NCBI GenBank assembly: GCA_003963435.1
Contig: RXJC01000004.1
Span: 62,001-126,000 of the forward strand
Source: Bradyrhizobiaceae bacterium
Lineage (GTDB): Bacteria > Pseudomonadota > Alphaproteobacteria > Rhizobiales > Xanthobacteraceae
Length of the DNA stretch: 64,000 nt
Reading direction: 5' to 3'
A program made the position numbers and the translations under genes. Positions 30,970 to 41,250 of the stretch are shown piece by piece (position 1 is the stretch's first letter; each line of letters starts with the position of its first letter). The notes below the pieces were generated by a model. That model was not told the DNA's origin, did no database searches, and was given only the letters and a program-made list of their open reading frames with translations.

Positions 30970-31902
30970 GTGAGCGAAATCATTATCCACCATTACCCGC
31001 AATCGCCGGTATCCGAGAAAATCCGCAAGGCCATGGGCCTTAAGAATCTTAGGTGGCGTTCAGCTGAGCAAAGTCGATTTCCCGACCGGCCAGAGCTCTT
31101 CGCGATGACGGGTGGATACCGCCGCTTGCCGGTGTTGCAGATCGGTGCCGATCTGTATTGCGACACTCAATGCATTTTTCGTGAGCTCGAGCAGCGCTTT
31201 CCGTCCCCAAGCCTTTTTCCCAATGGCGAAAGAGGGCTGCCTTTTGCGCTATCTCGTTGGACGGACGACGCATTGTTCGGCCTAGCAATGCGTGCGTCGT
31301 TCGCGCCGATCATCGCAACGCTGCCGCCCGCGTTGGTGGAAGACAGAACCCGACTTTATCTCGGTCCGAATGGGGACTTCCAGCGTGAGATCGCCGACAT
31401 GCCGCACACGCTGACGCAGCTTCGTGCTCAGCTTGGCTGGTTGGAAGAGGCGTTGTCCGGCAATCAACTATTTCTGTTCGGCGGGCGTCCGGGCATGGGG
31501 GATCTGTTGGCGTGGTTCATCGTCTGGTTTATCAGGGGAAAGAACGAATGGACGGACCGATTGTTGCGGGAATGCCCGGCCGTTCAGGCGTGGGCAGCGC
31601 GCATGGACGGGTATGGCTATGGGCAAAACGAGCCGATTTCGCCCGAGGACGCGCTTGCCCAAGCATATTCCGCGCAGCCCGGTTCTGCCCAGGGCGAAGA
31701 CGGCGGCGATCCACTGGGCTTGCAGATCGGCTCCGTCATCGCGATTTTGCCTATCTCCGACACGGGCGAAAAGCCCATTAAAGGTGTACTTCTCGCATCG
31801 TCGCGCGACACGGTTACGATTCGGCATAGCTCACCGGAATGCGGTACGGTTTCGGTGCATTTTCCACGGGTCGGCTACCGCATGGCTTCTGTGAGGACCT
31901 AA
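30970..31902 (+). CDS. Glutathione S-transferase family protein with C-terminal extension
   Basis: IIIHHYPQSPVSEKIRKAMGLKNLRWRSAEQSRFPDRPELFAMTGGYRRLPVLQIGADLYCDT. Confidence 0.85.
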   Translation: MSEIIIHHYPQSPVSEKIRKAMGLKNLRWRSAEQSRFPDRPELFAMTGGYRRLPVLQIGADLYCDTQCIFRELEQRFPSPSLFPNGERGLPFALSRWTDDALFGLAMRASFAPIIATLPPALVEDRTRLYLGPNGDFQREIADMPHTLTQLRAQLGWLEEALSGNQLFLFGGRPGMGDLLAWFIVWFIRGKNEWTDRLLRECPAVQAWAARMDGYGYGQNEPISPEDALAQAYSAQPGSAQGEDGGDPLGLQIGSVIAILPISDTGEKPIKGVLLASSRDTVTIRHSSPECGTVSVHFPRVGYRMASVRT

Positions 31903-31999
31903 GGCGGCGGGGCGACGTGTTCCAAGAGCCGAGCCAATGGGCTAAGCTTGTACTGCTTGCGCGAACGATATCGCGAGAATCTGATCGAAAAGGAGAGTC

Positions 32000-32581
32000 T
32001 TGCCAGTGGCGCGGCCGCGGAATTTCGATTCGAACACGGTAGTTGACGGCGCTATGCACGAATTTTGGCGTAATGGCTTCAACGCCACGGCGGTCGAGCG
32101 TCTTTGTGCCGTGATGGAGCTCAGTCCGGGGAGTCTCTACGGCGCCTTTGGCGGTAAGCGCGAATTGTTCATCGCAGCGCTCGACCGCTACATGGATCAA
32201 ATATCCAGTGACGCGATACGGCGAATCTCGGCGCCTGCCTCTGGCATGGAAGGCATTCGCGCCTATTTTTCAAATTTGATCGACGCCATTGCCGAAGGCC
32301 GACGAGCCCGGGGTTGTTTTCTGACCAACTCACTCATTGAGCTAGGACAAAGCGACCCTGAAGTTTCCAGCAAAATCATCGCCAACCTCGCCAGATTGGA
32401 TGCCGCTTTCGCATCGGCTCTCACGAGAGCCAGCGCCGCCGGCGAAATCGGCGACGAACCGGGGGTCAAAGCGGCTGGTTTGCTTGTTTGCCTGGTGCAG
32501 GGACTGAACGTACTGGCGAACACGAAGCCTAACCGCGCTTTGCTCGAAAGTATCGTCTCTTCCGCGCTGCGAGCGCTTTGA
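32000..32581 (+). CDS. TetR/AcrR family transcriptional regulator
   Basis: ARPRNFDSNTVVDGAMHEFWRNGFNATAVERLCAVMELSPGSLYGAFGGKRELFIAALDRYMD. Confidence 0.92.
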   Translation: MPVARPRNFDSNTVVDGAMHEFWRNGFNATAVERLCAVMELSPGSLYGAFGGKRELFIAALDRYMDQISSDAIRRISAPASGMEGIRAYFSNLIDAIAEGRRARGCFLTNSLIELGQSDPEVSSKIIANLARLDAAFASALTRASAAGEIGDEPGVKAAGLLVCLVQGLNVLANTKPNRALLESIVSSALRAL

Positions 32582-32738
32582 GGCAAGTCCACATCACACA
32601 CTTGGGGCGTGATGGCACGGCTCTCGGCGAATCAATTCGTCGAATCACTGAAGCCGGCGCGTGCATTGCGATAAGGAAGGAAGTGAACTCACGGTTCAAA
32701 GATTAAGTTTACGGCCCAATCAACGAGCAGCGTATCTC

Positions 32739-33368
32739 TCAAACGCTCGCACTTGGTCGTGCGCCGACTGCGTCGCGCCATCTCTTTAGATGCGCGGCAT
32801 CGTCAGGTACTTTTTCCTTGATAGCGCGACTGAATTCCACGGCGACGAACGCGGTGATGTCGACAATCGTAAAGCGATCACCCGTCACATATTCGGACCG
32901 AGAGAGACGAAAGTTCAGCTCGGCAAAGAAGTGGCGTACCCTTTGGCGGCCCCTTTCGGCCAATGCTGGAATCTGCTCGTAGTCGATTGGGCCGGTCAAA
33001 GCGCGATTGCGGAACCCTTTTGAGCTATTGCGAAAGCATTCCATGATCGCCATTGTACCGTTTGTTTCAATATCGCGTTGCCACATTGCAATGACCGCAC
33101 GCTCTTTCGGATCCCGCCCCATGAGGTTTGGATCCGGAAAGGCATCCTCGAGATACATGCAAATCGCAGTGGAATCGAGAAGCTTGGTCCCATCGTCCAA
33201 TTCAAGTACCGGCACAGTACGACGTGGATTGACCTCACCGAACGTATCGGTGAGTTGCTCGCCGTTCGCAAGATCGACCATCTTGGTTTCAAGTGTAACC
33301 CCTTTTTCTGCGAGGAACATGCGCACGCGTCGCGGGCTGGGAGCAGTGAGACAATCGTAAAATTTCAT
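32739..33368 (-). CDS. Glutathione S-transferase family protein
   Basis: MKFYDCLTAPSPRRVRMFLAEKGVTLETKMVDLANGEQLTDTFGEVNPRRTVPVLELDDGTKLLDSTAICMYLE. Confidence 0.92.
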   Translation of the reverse strand: MKFYDCLTAPSPRRVRMFLAEKGVTLETKMVDLANGEQLTDTFGEVNPRRTVPVLELDDGTKLLDSTAICMYLEDAFPDPNLMGRDPKERAVIAMWQRDIETNGTMAIMECFRNSSKGFRNRALTGPIDYEQIPALAERGRQRVRHFFAELNFRLSRSEYVTGDRFTIVDITAFVAVEFSRAIKEKVPDDAAHLKRWRDAVGARPSASV

Positions 33369-33870
33369 CGCTTCGCCACCTAGTAATGCCGGGCTCTTCA
33401 GACCCTAGCGAGGGCTACGGATTCATTCTAAGTCGGTCGCCCTAAAATGCCTAAATGAAAAATTGCACTCGGACGGCGATGTTCCGATCCAGGTATGCCG
33501 ACTTGCCGATCCCCAGACAAAGACACCTCGTCGGAGCTCGGACATCAGAATCCCCAAGCTCACTCCTTTATCTCGTCCTTACGCATGGGCGATCGCGTCG
33601 TGCCGGTCCTCTCGAGGTATCTCGATGTCGCTTCAACGAGTCGGGAAGGGTGACTGCGAACCGGTTCGTCGACTCGCGAGGACCGCCCCGCATTCCAGTT
33701 CAGTCTCAACATCTCCTACGATGAGTCTCCCTTAGTCAACGCAATCGACAGGCGCCTGACCGGCGCGGCAAATAGTACGGCTGGCAACATCAGGAACCAC
33801 GTGACCTTGCCCCTGGACTTAATCCAGATTGAAGTTCGCTCTGGCCAAGACGAGGACTAGAGCGTGAAGC

Positions 33871-33945
33871 GCCAACTTTGGAGGGATGGAGGTCTCGGAG
33901 GCCAAGCGGCTGAGGACGCTGGAGGACGAGAAAACGCGGCCGCGT
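33871..33945 (+). mobile_element. IS3-family OrfA remnant
   Basis: ANFGGMEVSEAKRLRTLEDEKTRP resembles the conserved (Y/F)GGMxVSxAxRLKxLExENxRLK of IS3 OrfA; no flanking transposase. Confidence 0.6.
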
Positions 33946-34134
33946 CCGGCTCTGCGGCCTGCGCTCACTTCCACCTAATCGCTCGGCCCCCCGGGTCTAT
34001 CCGACCGGAATTCGGCGTTCTATGCTTATCCGAATGCATTCATGCCCGGTTTCGGGCCGGCGGCGAGAGCTACATGATCCCACGGGATGCGGCAATCGAC
34101 TTAAGCTGGCGTGCAAATAGAAAGAAGAAATGGG

Positions 34135-34980
34135 ATGATGAATCTACCTCAAAGCGACCCGGTCCCGGCCATTTCTGAACAAGCCGCCACGGGAACTACG
34201 GCAGAGATCTTCGCCGATATCCGCAACACGCTGAATGTGGAGATCGTCAACCTCATCTGGCGCCATCTCGCGACAATGCCCGGGGCGCTCGAATGGGTGT
34301 GGGATTCATTGAAGCCGCTGTATCGAGGTCCGGCAATGGCGCCTGCAGAATACATTCGCGCGCACCTGACATTGCCTTACGTTCCGCCGATTTCCCAAGA
34401 CACGCTATTTGCAGCGGGCATTGACATGACAGAGCGCTCTTCCATCGTGGCAGTTCTCGATAGCTACCAGCATACGAACGCGCTGGCTCTAGTCTGCTTT
34501 TCCGCCTTTCTCGCGCGATTTGATGGATCTGGCGCTCTGCAGCGCGCGGCGCCGCCACTCATTGATGAAGATAGGCAATACCTCCCCCCGATCCGGGCGG
34601 CGCTGCCGCGACTCGTTCCCATCACAGAAATGCCGCGCTCGCTCGCGAACCTCGTTCACGAACTAAATGGATTTGGTGAAGATTCCGATCCCGCTCTTGT
34701 CGCCAGCATGTATCGGCACCTTGCTAATTGGCCAATCTATCTGGCGCTGGTAAGGACGTTTCTTGTACCGCTTCATGAATCGGGTGAATTGAGGACATTG
34801 GTCAGCGTAACTCGCCGCCTCGGAGAAGAACTTGGCGGCGCCGCGGCCGAGAGCATCTCCACGAGCGCACCTCAGTCTGGCGTAGAGGCTGTTCTCAGCG
34901 CCGTTCGTCGTTTTGTGCGTCATCCGATCGCGCGGATGACGGGCATCTGCTCTCTCATTCGTTACACGACGGTTGATTAG
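34135..34980 (+). CDS. DehI-family (halocarboxylic acid dehalogenase type I-like) protein
   Basis: TTAEIFADIRNTLNVEIVNLIWRHLATMPGALEWVWDSLKPLY and second repeat MYRHLANWPIYLALVRTFL. Confidence 0.7.
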   Translation: MMNLPQSDPVPAISEQAATGTTAEIFADIRNTLNVEIVNLIWRHLATMPGALEWVWDSLKPLYRGPAMAPAEYIRAHLTLPYVPPISQDTLFAAGIDMTERSSIVAVLDSYQHTNALALVCFSAFLARFDGSGALQRAAPPLIDEDRQYLPPIRAALPRLVPITEMPRSLANLVHELNGFGEDSDPALVASMYRHLANWPIYLALVRTFLVPLHESGELRTLVSVTRRLGEELGGAAAESISTSAPQSGVEAVLSAVRRFVRHPIARMTGICSLIRYTTVD

Positions 34981-35049
34981 TCCGTACCAGCGTTGGTTGG
35001 ACGGGGAACGAGAAACTGTGAGGGGCTACCTTGGCGGGATGTCGCCACC

Positions 35050-35291
35050 GCTAAACCATCGCTGCGGATCAACTCGCTTTCGGTTCTTGAATGCAGGAGC
35101 GCTACATGAGGGCACATGCTCCGAAAGATGTGACAGGATCGGGTTGGTCGAGATCGGCGCGATAAGGCGTCGATCATGAGATCGAGCAGATCCTTTTTAG
35201 TGGAGGAGTGACCGTAAAGACGCGTTGGCGCTGCGTCGCGAATAGCAGCGACCTTCCGTAGAGACGGAAGCCCGGCAGCCCTCTCAACCAA
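35050..35291 (-). pseudogene. TetR-family regulator remnant
   Basis: VERAAGLPSLRKVAAIRDAAPTRLYGHSSTKKDLLDLMIDAL resembles a TetR HTH; reading frame then breaks. Confidence 0.45.
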
Positions 35292-35479
35292 ACGCTATCG
35301 CAAGAGCGTCGAGATAAGGCGAGGCCACGCTACGAATTAGGTCGAAACAAACGTACCTCCCGTGCCGCTCAGTACCGGTGTTGGAGGATGCTGTTTTTGC
35401 TAAGCGACAAACGGAACAGGTTGTCACGCGGCCTTACCACAAGGGGAGCAGGCACGGCTAGGCAGGCTGCTGGAAGAAC

Positions 35480-35883
35480 AAGGGTCAAACACACCGAAGA
35501 CCGCCTTCTACGTCGACAGTGTCCTACCGGTGATAGAATCCGGTCAGGCGTCCTACGTCGCTCTGGACGGGGGCGCGCCGGTCGAGGGTTTCGTTTTCCA
35601 CCCGACACCGGGCCATAGCAGTGGCCACATGTCGATCGGCTTACGCTCCGGCGAAGGGTATGGCTTCTTCGCCGGCGACGTGATGCACCACCCCGTCCAA
35701 GTGTACCAGCCCGACTGGAGTTTGGTGTTTAGCGATTCTCCAGTTGATGGGTGCAAGTCCCGGAAATGGGCACTAAGTCACATGTCGGACACTGGAGCGC
35801 TGGTTTTCAGTTCGCACTTCCCCAGGTCTTCGGCAGGACGGGTGACGCGTAGGGCGGACGGCTTCGAATGGGCATTCGCGTGA
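35480..35883 (+). pseudogene. MBL-fold metallo-hydrolase, C-terminal remnant
   Basis: VEGFVFHPTPGHSSGHMSIGLRSGEGYGFFAGDVMHHPVQVYQPDW...GALVFSSHFPRSSAGRV; the N-terminal HxHxDH region is missing. Confidence 0.7.
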
Positions 35884-35886
35884 TAT

Positions 35887-36216
35887 TTGGCCGCCATCTA
35901 CGGGGTATCGTCGCAACGGCGACCCCACAGCCGGCCGTCGCGCAACCGGCCGAATCCGTCAGGATCCGTCCTTCCCGCGGCGGCTGAACGCTATGAATGC
36001 GGACATCGGCTCGCTTTGATGTGTGAGGAGAAGAATTGGCGCGATTGCCACAGGCAGATCATCGCCGATCATCTGCTAATTGCCGGCCACCAGGTGATCC
36101 ACCTCGTGGATGCAAAGTTGCAAGAAGAAGCTACGCTGACGTCATTCGGCCTTCGTTCGACCGGCGGCACGATCCGGTACCCCGCGTCTCTCAAGCAACT
36201 CCGACTGGATTTTTAG
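35887..36216 (+). pseudogene. DUF488-family C-terminal fragment
   Basis: GHRLALMCEEKNWRDCHRQIIADHLLIAGHQVIHL matches the ALMCaEkdp.dCHR motif of DUF488. Confidence 0.6.
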
Positions 36217-36490
36217 GCCATGAAAGGCCTGTTAGCACGCGCTCGAATTGGCGCTGCCATCGATGCTGTCGGCGGGTGGACGAAGCATCCCGTCTCCGCC
36301 TTGAAGCCACCCGTTCGGTCAGACTTGCTGATGTTGCAGCACGGTCGGAGCATGGCATCGCCAGCCTGGAATCGGCCAAGAACTGCTTGCCCGCCCTAAG
36401 ACACCGTTCTGAGCGTGGCGAACGCTGAACAAGGCGTTCCTCGAGTTATAAGCGATTTCCCGAACTCGAGGACCATGGACCAATCCGCCG

Positions 36491-36745
36491 CTACCGCTTA
36501 TCTTCGCGCGTCAGCGCATGCGTTAGGCCGCGAATGAGGGGGGCTGCCAAAATGACAATCGGCAACATCATCAGCCAAGCCAGAGCCCATGATTGCAGCC
36601 AATGCCTAACGAACGCTCCAGCTGCCCAAAATGGGTAACTTGCAATTCCCGCCGCAATCAAGGTGGTCAGGCCTGACTGAATGGCTCCAAAGACATAGTG
36701 ACTAAAGCGGCGAGGAATTCTTAACATGTTAAAGCAAGAGCCCAT
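36491..36745 (-). CDS. DUF2798-like small membrane protein
   Basis: 84 aa, two TM segments: RIPRRFSHYVFGAIQSGLTTLIAAGIASYPF...WLQSWALAWLMMLPIVILAAPLIRGL. Confidence 0.6.
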   Translation of the reverse strand: MGSCFNMLRIPRRFSHYVFGAIQSGLTTLIAAGIASYPFWAAGAFVRHWLQSWALAWLMMLPIVILAAPLIRGLTHALTREDKR

Positions 36746-37078
36746 TTCTACGATCGACGTGGCCGAGTTCGACCCACCCCGCAGGCGGTCGCATGCGGCA
36801 CCTCAAGATACCGACCATATTGATCAACCATCCGAACATAACCCGCGAAATGCTCCCTTAGCGCAACGGCTAGGATAAAGTCGAGGTACGCGGTCCGGCG
36901 AACTTCTTCGGAAGGTCCACCGATGTGCGACGCGCCGAAACGTTGCGGCGTCGTCAATCACTTCGGTTCATTAAGTAGTCTACGCTTTCGAAAGGGCATT
37001 AGCGATAAATGCGCGAACTGAAAGCAACCGACCTTGTGGCGCATGGGCTCGATAAGGCGTGGAGAACTCGGTCTATCC

Positions 37079-38152
37079 TCACGCTAGGGCTCTCTTCCGG
37101 TTTGTATCAAGCCTCGCATCGACGAGAGCTACTATGGCGTCGAGCATGGGGTTGTTCATGCCTTTCTGCCGTGCGGTAAGTTGCACAAGTCTGTCGGCGC
37201 GCTCGATGTTCGGCGCGCCATTGTTAAGCGCGCGCGCGGCAGAGGCCGGACGCGACAGGCTTTCGGCTGCAACAGCATATTTCTCGAATGGCACAAGTTC
37301 GTCGCGTGCGGCCCCGAGTCTCACGCAGACATCGATCACGAAATCATAGATCCTGCGCGACTCCGTTATGTCTGTATGCACGGCCTCCTTTGCTGTTCGC
37401 ATGCCGTCCTTCGTGATGCAACGGTAGTTCCCCGCCATCAACATCGGCCATTTCGCGAGTGGCACGAACAGCGAATTGTGGAAGCGCAGCTTAACCGGCA
37501 GCTCGATCTTGCCCTCGGGGGTCTCGAACCTAACCGCATCAATGTCTGACGCGATATTGCGCAGGATATGGTTGCTGGCTTCGCTGTCGAAACGGGCGAC
37601 CTTGAAATTAGTCGGCAGCGTCACTTCCAGCACATTCACCTTTTCATTAGGCGGACGAACGGCCTGCGGATCAGGGCTGCACAGGGTAAGCGTGCTCGGA
37701 TCGAAATTATCCCACACCGCGGGATTAGTATAGGCAGATTTCAGCGCCTCACCGTCCAGAGCGGGTATACGCTTCATATAAGGCAGCGGCGGCATGTTCA
37801 TGATCGACATACATGGCACGCGCGACTTCGCCACCGCATCGAGAAGTTCACGGACCCCAGCCGATCCATACTGAGGCTCCTGCATTGCCAGTCCGATCAG
37901 ATCGAAGTCCTTCGGACTGACGTCACGAGGTCCAACTGCCGTCACCTTGCCCGGCAGCTTGCGGGAATCGATTTCGATCGGCTCCCTGCCGCGGATCGGC
38001 ATTCGCACCCTAAAGCCCTCGGCATTGATCAACTCAGCTTCGGCTGGCAAGCAAACCAGCGTGATATTGTGCCCGCCAAACATCACCTTCGATGCCAGTA
38101 ACGATCCATACGAGGCCCCAAGAATGAGGATGTTATATTTGTGCACGGCCAT
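37079..38152 (-). CDS. Ketopantoate reductase (ApbA/PanE)-like protein
   Basis: MAVHKYNILILGASYGSLLASKVMFGGHNITLVCLPAEAELINAEGFRV. Confidence 0.7.
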   Translation of the reverse strand: MAVHKYNILILGASYGSLLASKVMFGGHNITLVCLPAEAELINAEGFRVRMPIRGREPIEIDSRKLPGKVTAVGPRDVSPKDFDLIGLAMQEPQYGSAGVRELLDAVAKSRVPCMSIMNMPPLPYMKRIPALDGEALKSAYTNPAVWDNFDPSTLTLCSPDPQAVRPPNEKVNVLEVTLPTNFKVARFDSEASNHILRNIASDIDAVRFETPEGKIELPVKLRFHNSLFVPLAKWPMLMAGNYRCITKDGMRTAKEAVHTDITESRRIYDFVIDVCVRLGAARDELVPFEKYAVAAESLSRPASAARALNNGAPNIERADRLVQLTARQKGMNNPMLDAIVALVDARLDTNRKRALA

Positions 38153-38239
38153 TTCACCTTCTCGGTTGATTGCAGCTACGCGCGCGTCCACGCGGCTCGG
38201 CGCGGACACGAAGGGTCTGTCAGCGGCATCGGATTTAGC

Positions 38240-38980
38240 TCACCTCGCCGCGAGCACCGCCGGCAACCCGCTCAGGCCTTTCACCCGGTAATCTGGATCG
38301 AGCCCGAACTGATCCATCTGCATACGCATGGCGCGAAACATGGTCAGCGGACGCACCATGTCAGCTTTCTTGCATTCCAATGCCATCGCGTCTGCAGTCA
38401 CACGTTCGATCCAGGCGACGTTAAGCCCGAACGCCTTCGCGCCGCAGGCATCGAACGGATTGGACGACACGAACAGAACCTCGTTCGATTTCACGCCGAG
38501 TTTTTCCTCGATCAGCGTGTATGTTTCCGGACTCGGCTTGAAGACCTTCTTCGAGTCGATGCTGATGGTGGCGTCGAGAATTTTGTCGAGGCCGGTGTTG
38601 TGCACAAGCGCGTTGAGCATGCCGCTCGACCCGTTCGATAGGATCGCCAACTTGTAGCCTTTCAGGGCCGCAAGCGCGTCCTTTGCATCCGGGTAAAGAT
38701 CGAGGTGGACATATTTGTCCATGATGCGGTCGAATATGCTGGTGCTGTGCTTCAATCCGAGGACTGCCAGTGTATAGACGAGCGATTCGCGCGTGATGAC
38801 TTCGAAGTCCTCGTAACGTCCCATCAACGAACGAAGCCAGGTATATTCGAGCTGCTTCATCCGCCAGATCTGGCTGATGATTTCCCCGTAGCCGGGAAAC
38901 GCCTCGTCGGTCACGGTCGCTACCGATTGCACGTCGTAAAGCGTGCCGTAAGCATCGAATACCAGAGCCTTGATTGTCAT
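38240..38980 (-). CDS. Haloacid dehalogenase type II (L-2-haloacid dehalogenase-like, HAD superfamily)
   Basis: ALVFDAYGTLYD, LAILSNGSSGML, KVFKPSPETY, VLFVSSNPFDACGAKAFG signature. ATG at 38980. Confidence 0.9.
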   Translation of the reverse strand: MTIKALVFDAYGTLYDVQSVATVTDEAFPGYGEIISQIWRMKQLEYTWLRSLMGRYEDFEVITRESLVYTLAVLGLKHSTSIFDRIMDKYVHLDLYPDAKDALAALKGYKLAILSNGSSGMLNALVHNTGLDKILDATISIDSKKVFKPSPETYTLIEEKLGVKSNEVLFVSSNPFDACGAKAFGLNVAWIERVTADAMALECKKADMVRPLTMFRAMRMQMDQFGLDPDYRVKGLSGLPAVLAAR

Positions 38981-39023
38981 GGATTCAGTCCACTGTCTCA
39001 AAAAACGTGTGCGGAATTTGGGA

Positions 39024-39059
39024 ACGATGCTTCGGCTGTTTCGACAGCCGAAGCATCGT
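39024..39059. terminator. Strong stem-loop between symporter and dehalogenase genes
   Basis: ACGATGCTTCGGCTGT-TTCG-ACAGCCGAAGCATCGT, 16-bp perfect stem with 4-nt loop, just past the symporter stop; no clear poly-U. Confidence 0.75.
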
Positions 39060-39065
39060 GGGTTT

Positions 39066-40589
39066 CTATTTCGAGGTAACGCCGGTATGGACCTGCAGTG
39101 AGAAGTCGTCGAAGCGCGCTTCGTTCTCCGCATCGCGCCCGTACAGCGTCGTCCCGAGATAGCAGCCGAGGAAGCCGAGCGGCAACGAGACGATCGTGGG
39201 GTTCACCAGCGGCCACAAGGCATCCGCGCCGCGCATCGCAGGCCCGATCATCGCCAGCGCTACCGAGGAGATCAGGCCGAAGGACATTCCGCCGACAACG
39301 CCGCCAGTGTTGAAGCGCCGCCAGAACAGCGACAGAACCAGCACCGGGAAGTTGGCGCTCGCCGCAACGCAGATTGCGAGGATCACCAATACCGCGACGT
39401 TGATACCCTGCGCAAGAATCCCAAGCACCATCGCCAGCACGCCGATCGCAATTGCTGCGACACGGGCGATCACGACCTCCTTCTTCGGATCGGCTTTTCC
39501 CTGCTTCATCCAGTTTGCGTAAAAGTCGTGCGCGATTGCGCCCGAAGTCGACAATGTAAGTGCCGAGACCACTGCCAGGATGGTGGCAACCGCAACCGCC
39601 GCGACGAAGCCGAGCATCAGATCGCCGCCGAACGTGCCTTTGCCGCCGCCGAGAAATTGCGCGAGCAGCGGCAGCGCCAGATTGCCGCCGCCGCCAGCCG
39701 CCTTGATCGCGTCCTGCCCGACGAAAGTAGCTGCGGCTATGCCGAACAACGTTGTTCCCGCAAAGAACGCCCCTGCCAGAAACATCACCCACACAACCGA
39801 GCGGCGCGCCGTCTTGGCATCTGGCACGGTGTAGAACCGCGTCATGACATGCGGCAGCCCCGCAAGACCGAGCACATATCCCAGTCCGAGGGAAATCTGG
39901 TCGAATGGGTCCTTCAGGTAATTGCCCGGCAACATATAGTTGGCGCCAATTTTTGCTTCCGCATTGTCGAACAAAGTCAGCGGATTGAACTTCACCAACA
40001 TCAAGATCATCACCAGAATGATGGCGCCTGCCGCGAGCATCAGACCCGCCTTCACGATCTGAACCCAGGTCGTCGCGATCATGCCGCCGAAGCCGACGTA
40101 AACGATCATCGAAATGCCAACCAAAATGATGGACCAGTCGTAGGAAATTCCGGTCAGCAGCTTCACCAAAACGCCGGCGCCCGCCATCTGCGGCATGAGG
40201 TAGGCGAAGTTGACCACGATGGTCCCTACAATGGTCGCGAGCAACGAGGTGCTCGTTTTCATCCGGCTCTGGATCACGTCGCCGAGCGTGTATTTTCCCG
40301 TATTGCGTAGTGGTTCAGCGATCAAAAACAAGACCGTACAGAATGCGACCAGCGGCCCGATTGCGTAAAACGCGCCATCCATACCGAACAGCGCGGTCAG
40401 CCCCGTAAAGCCGAGAAAAGCCGCGGCGCTGCACCAATCACCCGCCAGCGCGAAGCCGTTTTCGGCCGCGGTCAACTTACTGTCTGCGGCGTAGAACTCG
40501 CTCGTGGTGTGCGTGCGCTTGGCGGCCCAATATGTGATGCTGAGCGTGATCAAGAGAATGACGATGAAAATCGAGAGTGTCGTGCTCAT
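39066..40589 (-). CDS. Sodium:solute symporter (SSS), ActP/acetate-permease-like
   Basis: AKRTHTTSEFYAADSKLTAAENGFALAGDWCSAAAFLGFTGL...GLAGLPHVMTRFYTVPDAKTARRSVVW. Confidence 0.92.
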   Translation of the reverse strand: MSTTLSIFIVILLITLSITYWAAKRTHTTSEFYAADSKLTAAENGFALAGDWCSAAAFLGFTGLTALFGMDGAFYAIGPLVAFCTVLFLIAEPLRNTGKYTLGDVIQSRMKTSTSLLATIVGTIVVNFAYLMPQMAGAGVLVKLLTGISYDWSIILVGISMIVYVGFGGMIATTWVQIVKAGLMLAAGAIILVMILMLVKFNPLTLFDNAEAKIGANYMLPGNYLKDPFDQISLGLGYVLGLAGLPHVMTRFYTVPDAKTARRSVVWVMFLAGAFFAGTTLFGIAAATFVGQDAIKAAGGGGNLALPLLAQFLGGGKGTFGGDLMLGFVAAVAVATILAVVSALTLSTSGAIAHDFYANWMKQGKADPKKEVVIARVAAIAIGVLAMVLGILAQGINVAVLVILAICVAASANFPVLVLSLFWRRFNTGGVVGGMSFGLISSVALAMIGPAMRGADALWPLVNPTIVSLPLGFLGCYLGTTLYGRDAENEARFDDFSLQVHTGVTSK

Positions 40590-40906
40590 CGCGACGCTCC
40601 CGCGCCGGTGATGTCAAAGGCAGCTTTGGCCGCCAGCGGATCAAAGACGTTGTTGGCGATGCGGACATAGACGATGGCAAGTATCCAAGAGAGCAGATAG
40701 TTGATTGCGATCAGCAGGTATCCGACATTGAATGCGCCGGTGACCTTGATAGCCATGATGCTTTTGCCGAATGCGGCCAGCACGGTAAGGCCGATGTAAC
40801 CGACCATGAAGATGATCGTCATTGGGACAAGGTATTTCAGTTTTTCCCCGACGAGCGCCCTGATTGACGCGTGCGCCGCCTCGATCGATTTCGAGTTAGC
40901 TGCCAT
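40586..40906 (-). CDS. DUF485 (YjcH-like) membrane protein
   Basis: KLKYLVPMTIIFMVGYIGLTVLAAFG...; 4-bp ATGA overlap with the ActP-like gene, as in yjcH-actP. Confidence 0.85.
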   Translation of the reverse strand: MAANSKSIEAAHASIRALVGEKLKYLVPMTIIFMVGYIGLTVLAAFGKSIMAIKVTGAFNVGYLLIAINYLLSWILAIVYVRIANNVFDPLAAKAAFDITGAGASR

Positions 40907-41250
40907 GAGAATTTCCCCCGTTGTTTTGGTCTGGCGTTTCTGGCGTTCGGCATGTGCATCGTTGGCGAAACCACGAGAGACAGACGCGCACCCGCCTAAG
41001 GGGGCTAGGCGCAATGTCGGGCTCTGTTAGGCGCGCGCCAAAGTTCGATCGCGGCAATACAACCGGCGTCGATATGGACAGGCGGGAATGCTCGCTCCCT
41101 GTGAGATTTTCTCCCGCATTGCAGCAGGTTGATCCGGCCCTCGCGACGATTGCAAAGAGCGGCTGCGTCCTCTTTACGGGGGTGCCGTAAAGTGACAAAA
41201 TTAATTAAAGCGATGGTCACAATCGTATTTTGTAATAACGGAGAACGGCG

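Noticed and set aside
39528-40310. 260-aa plus-strand ORF
   Set aside because: Antisense to the ActP-like symporter; H/R/Q-rich artefact.
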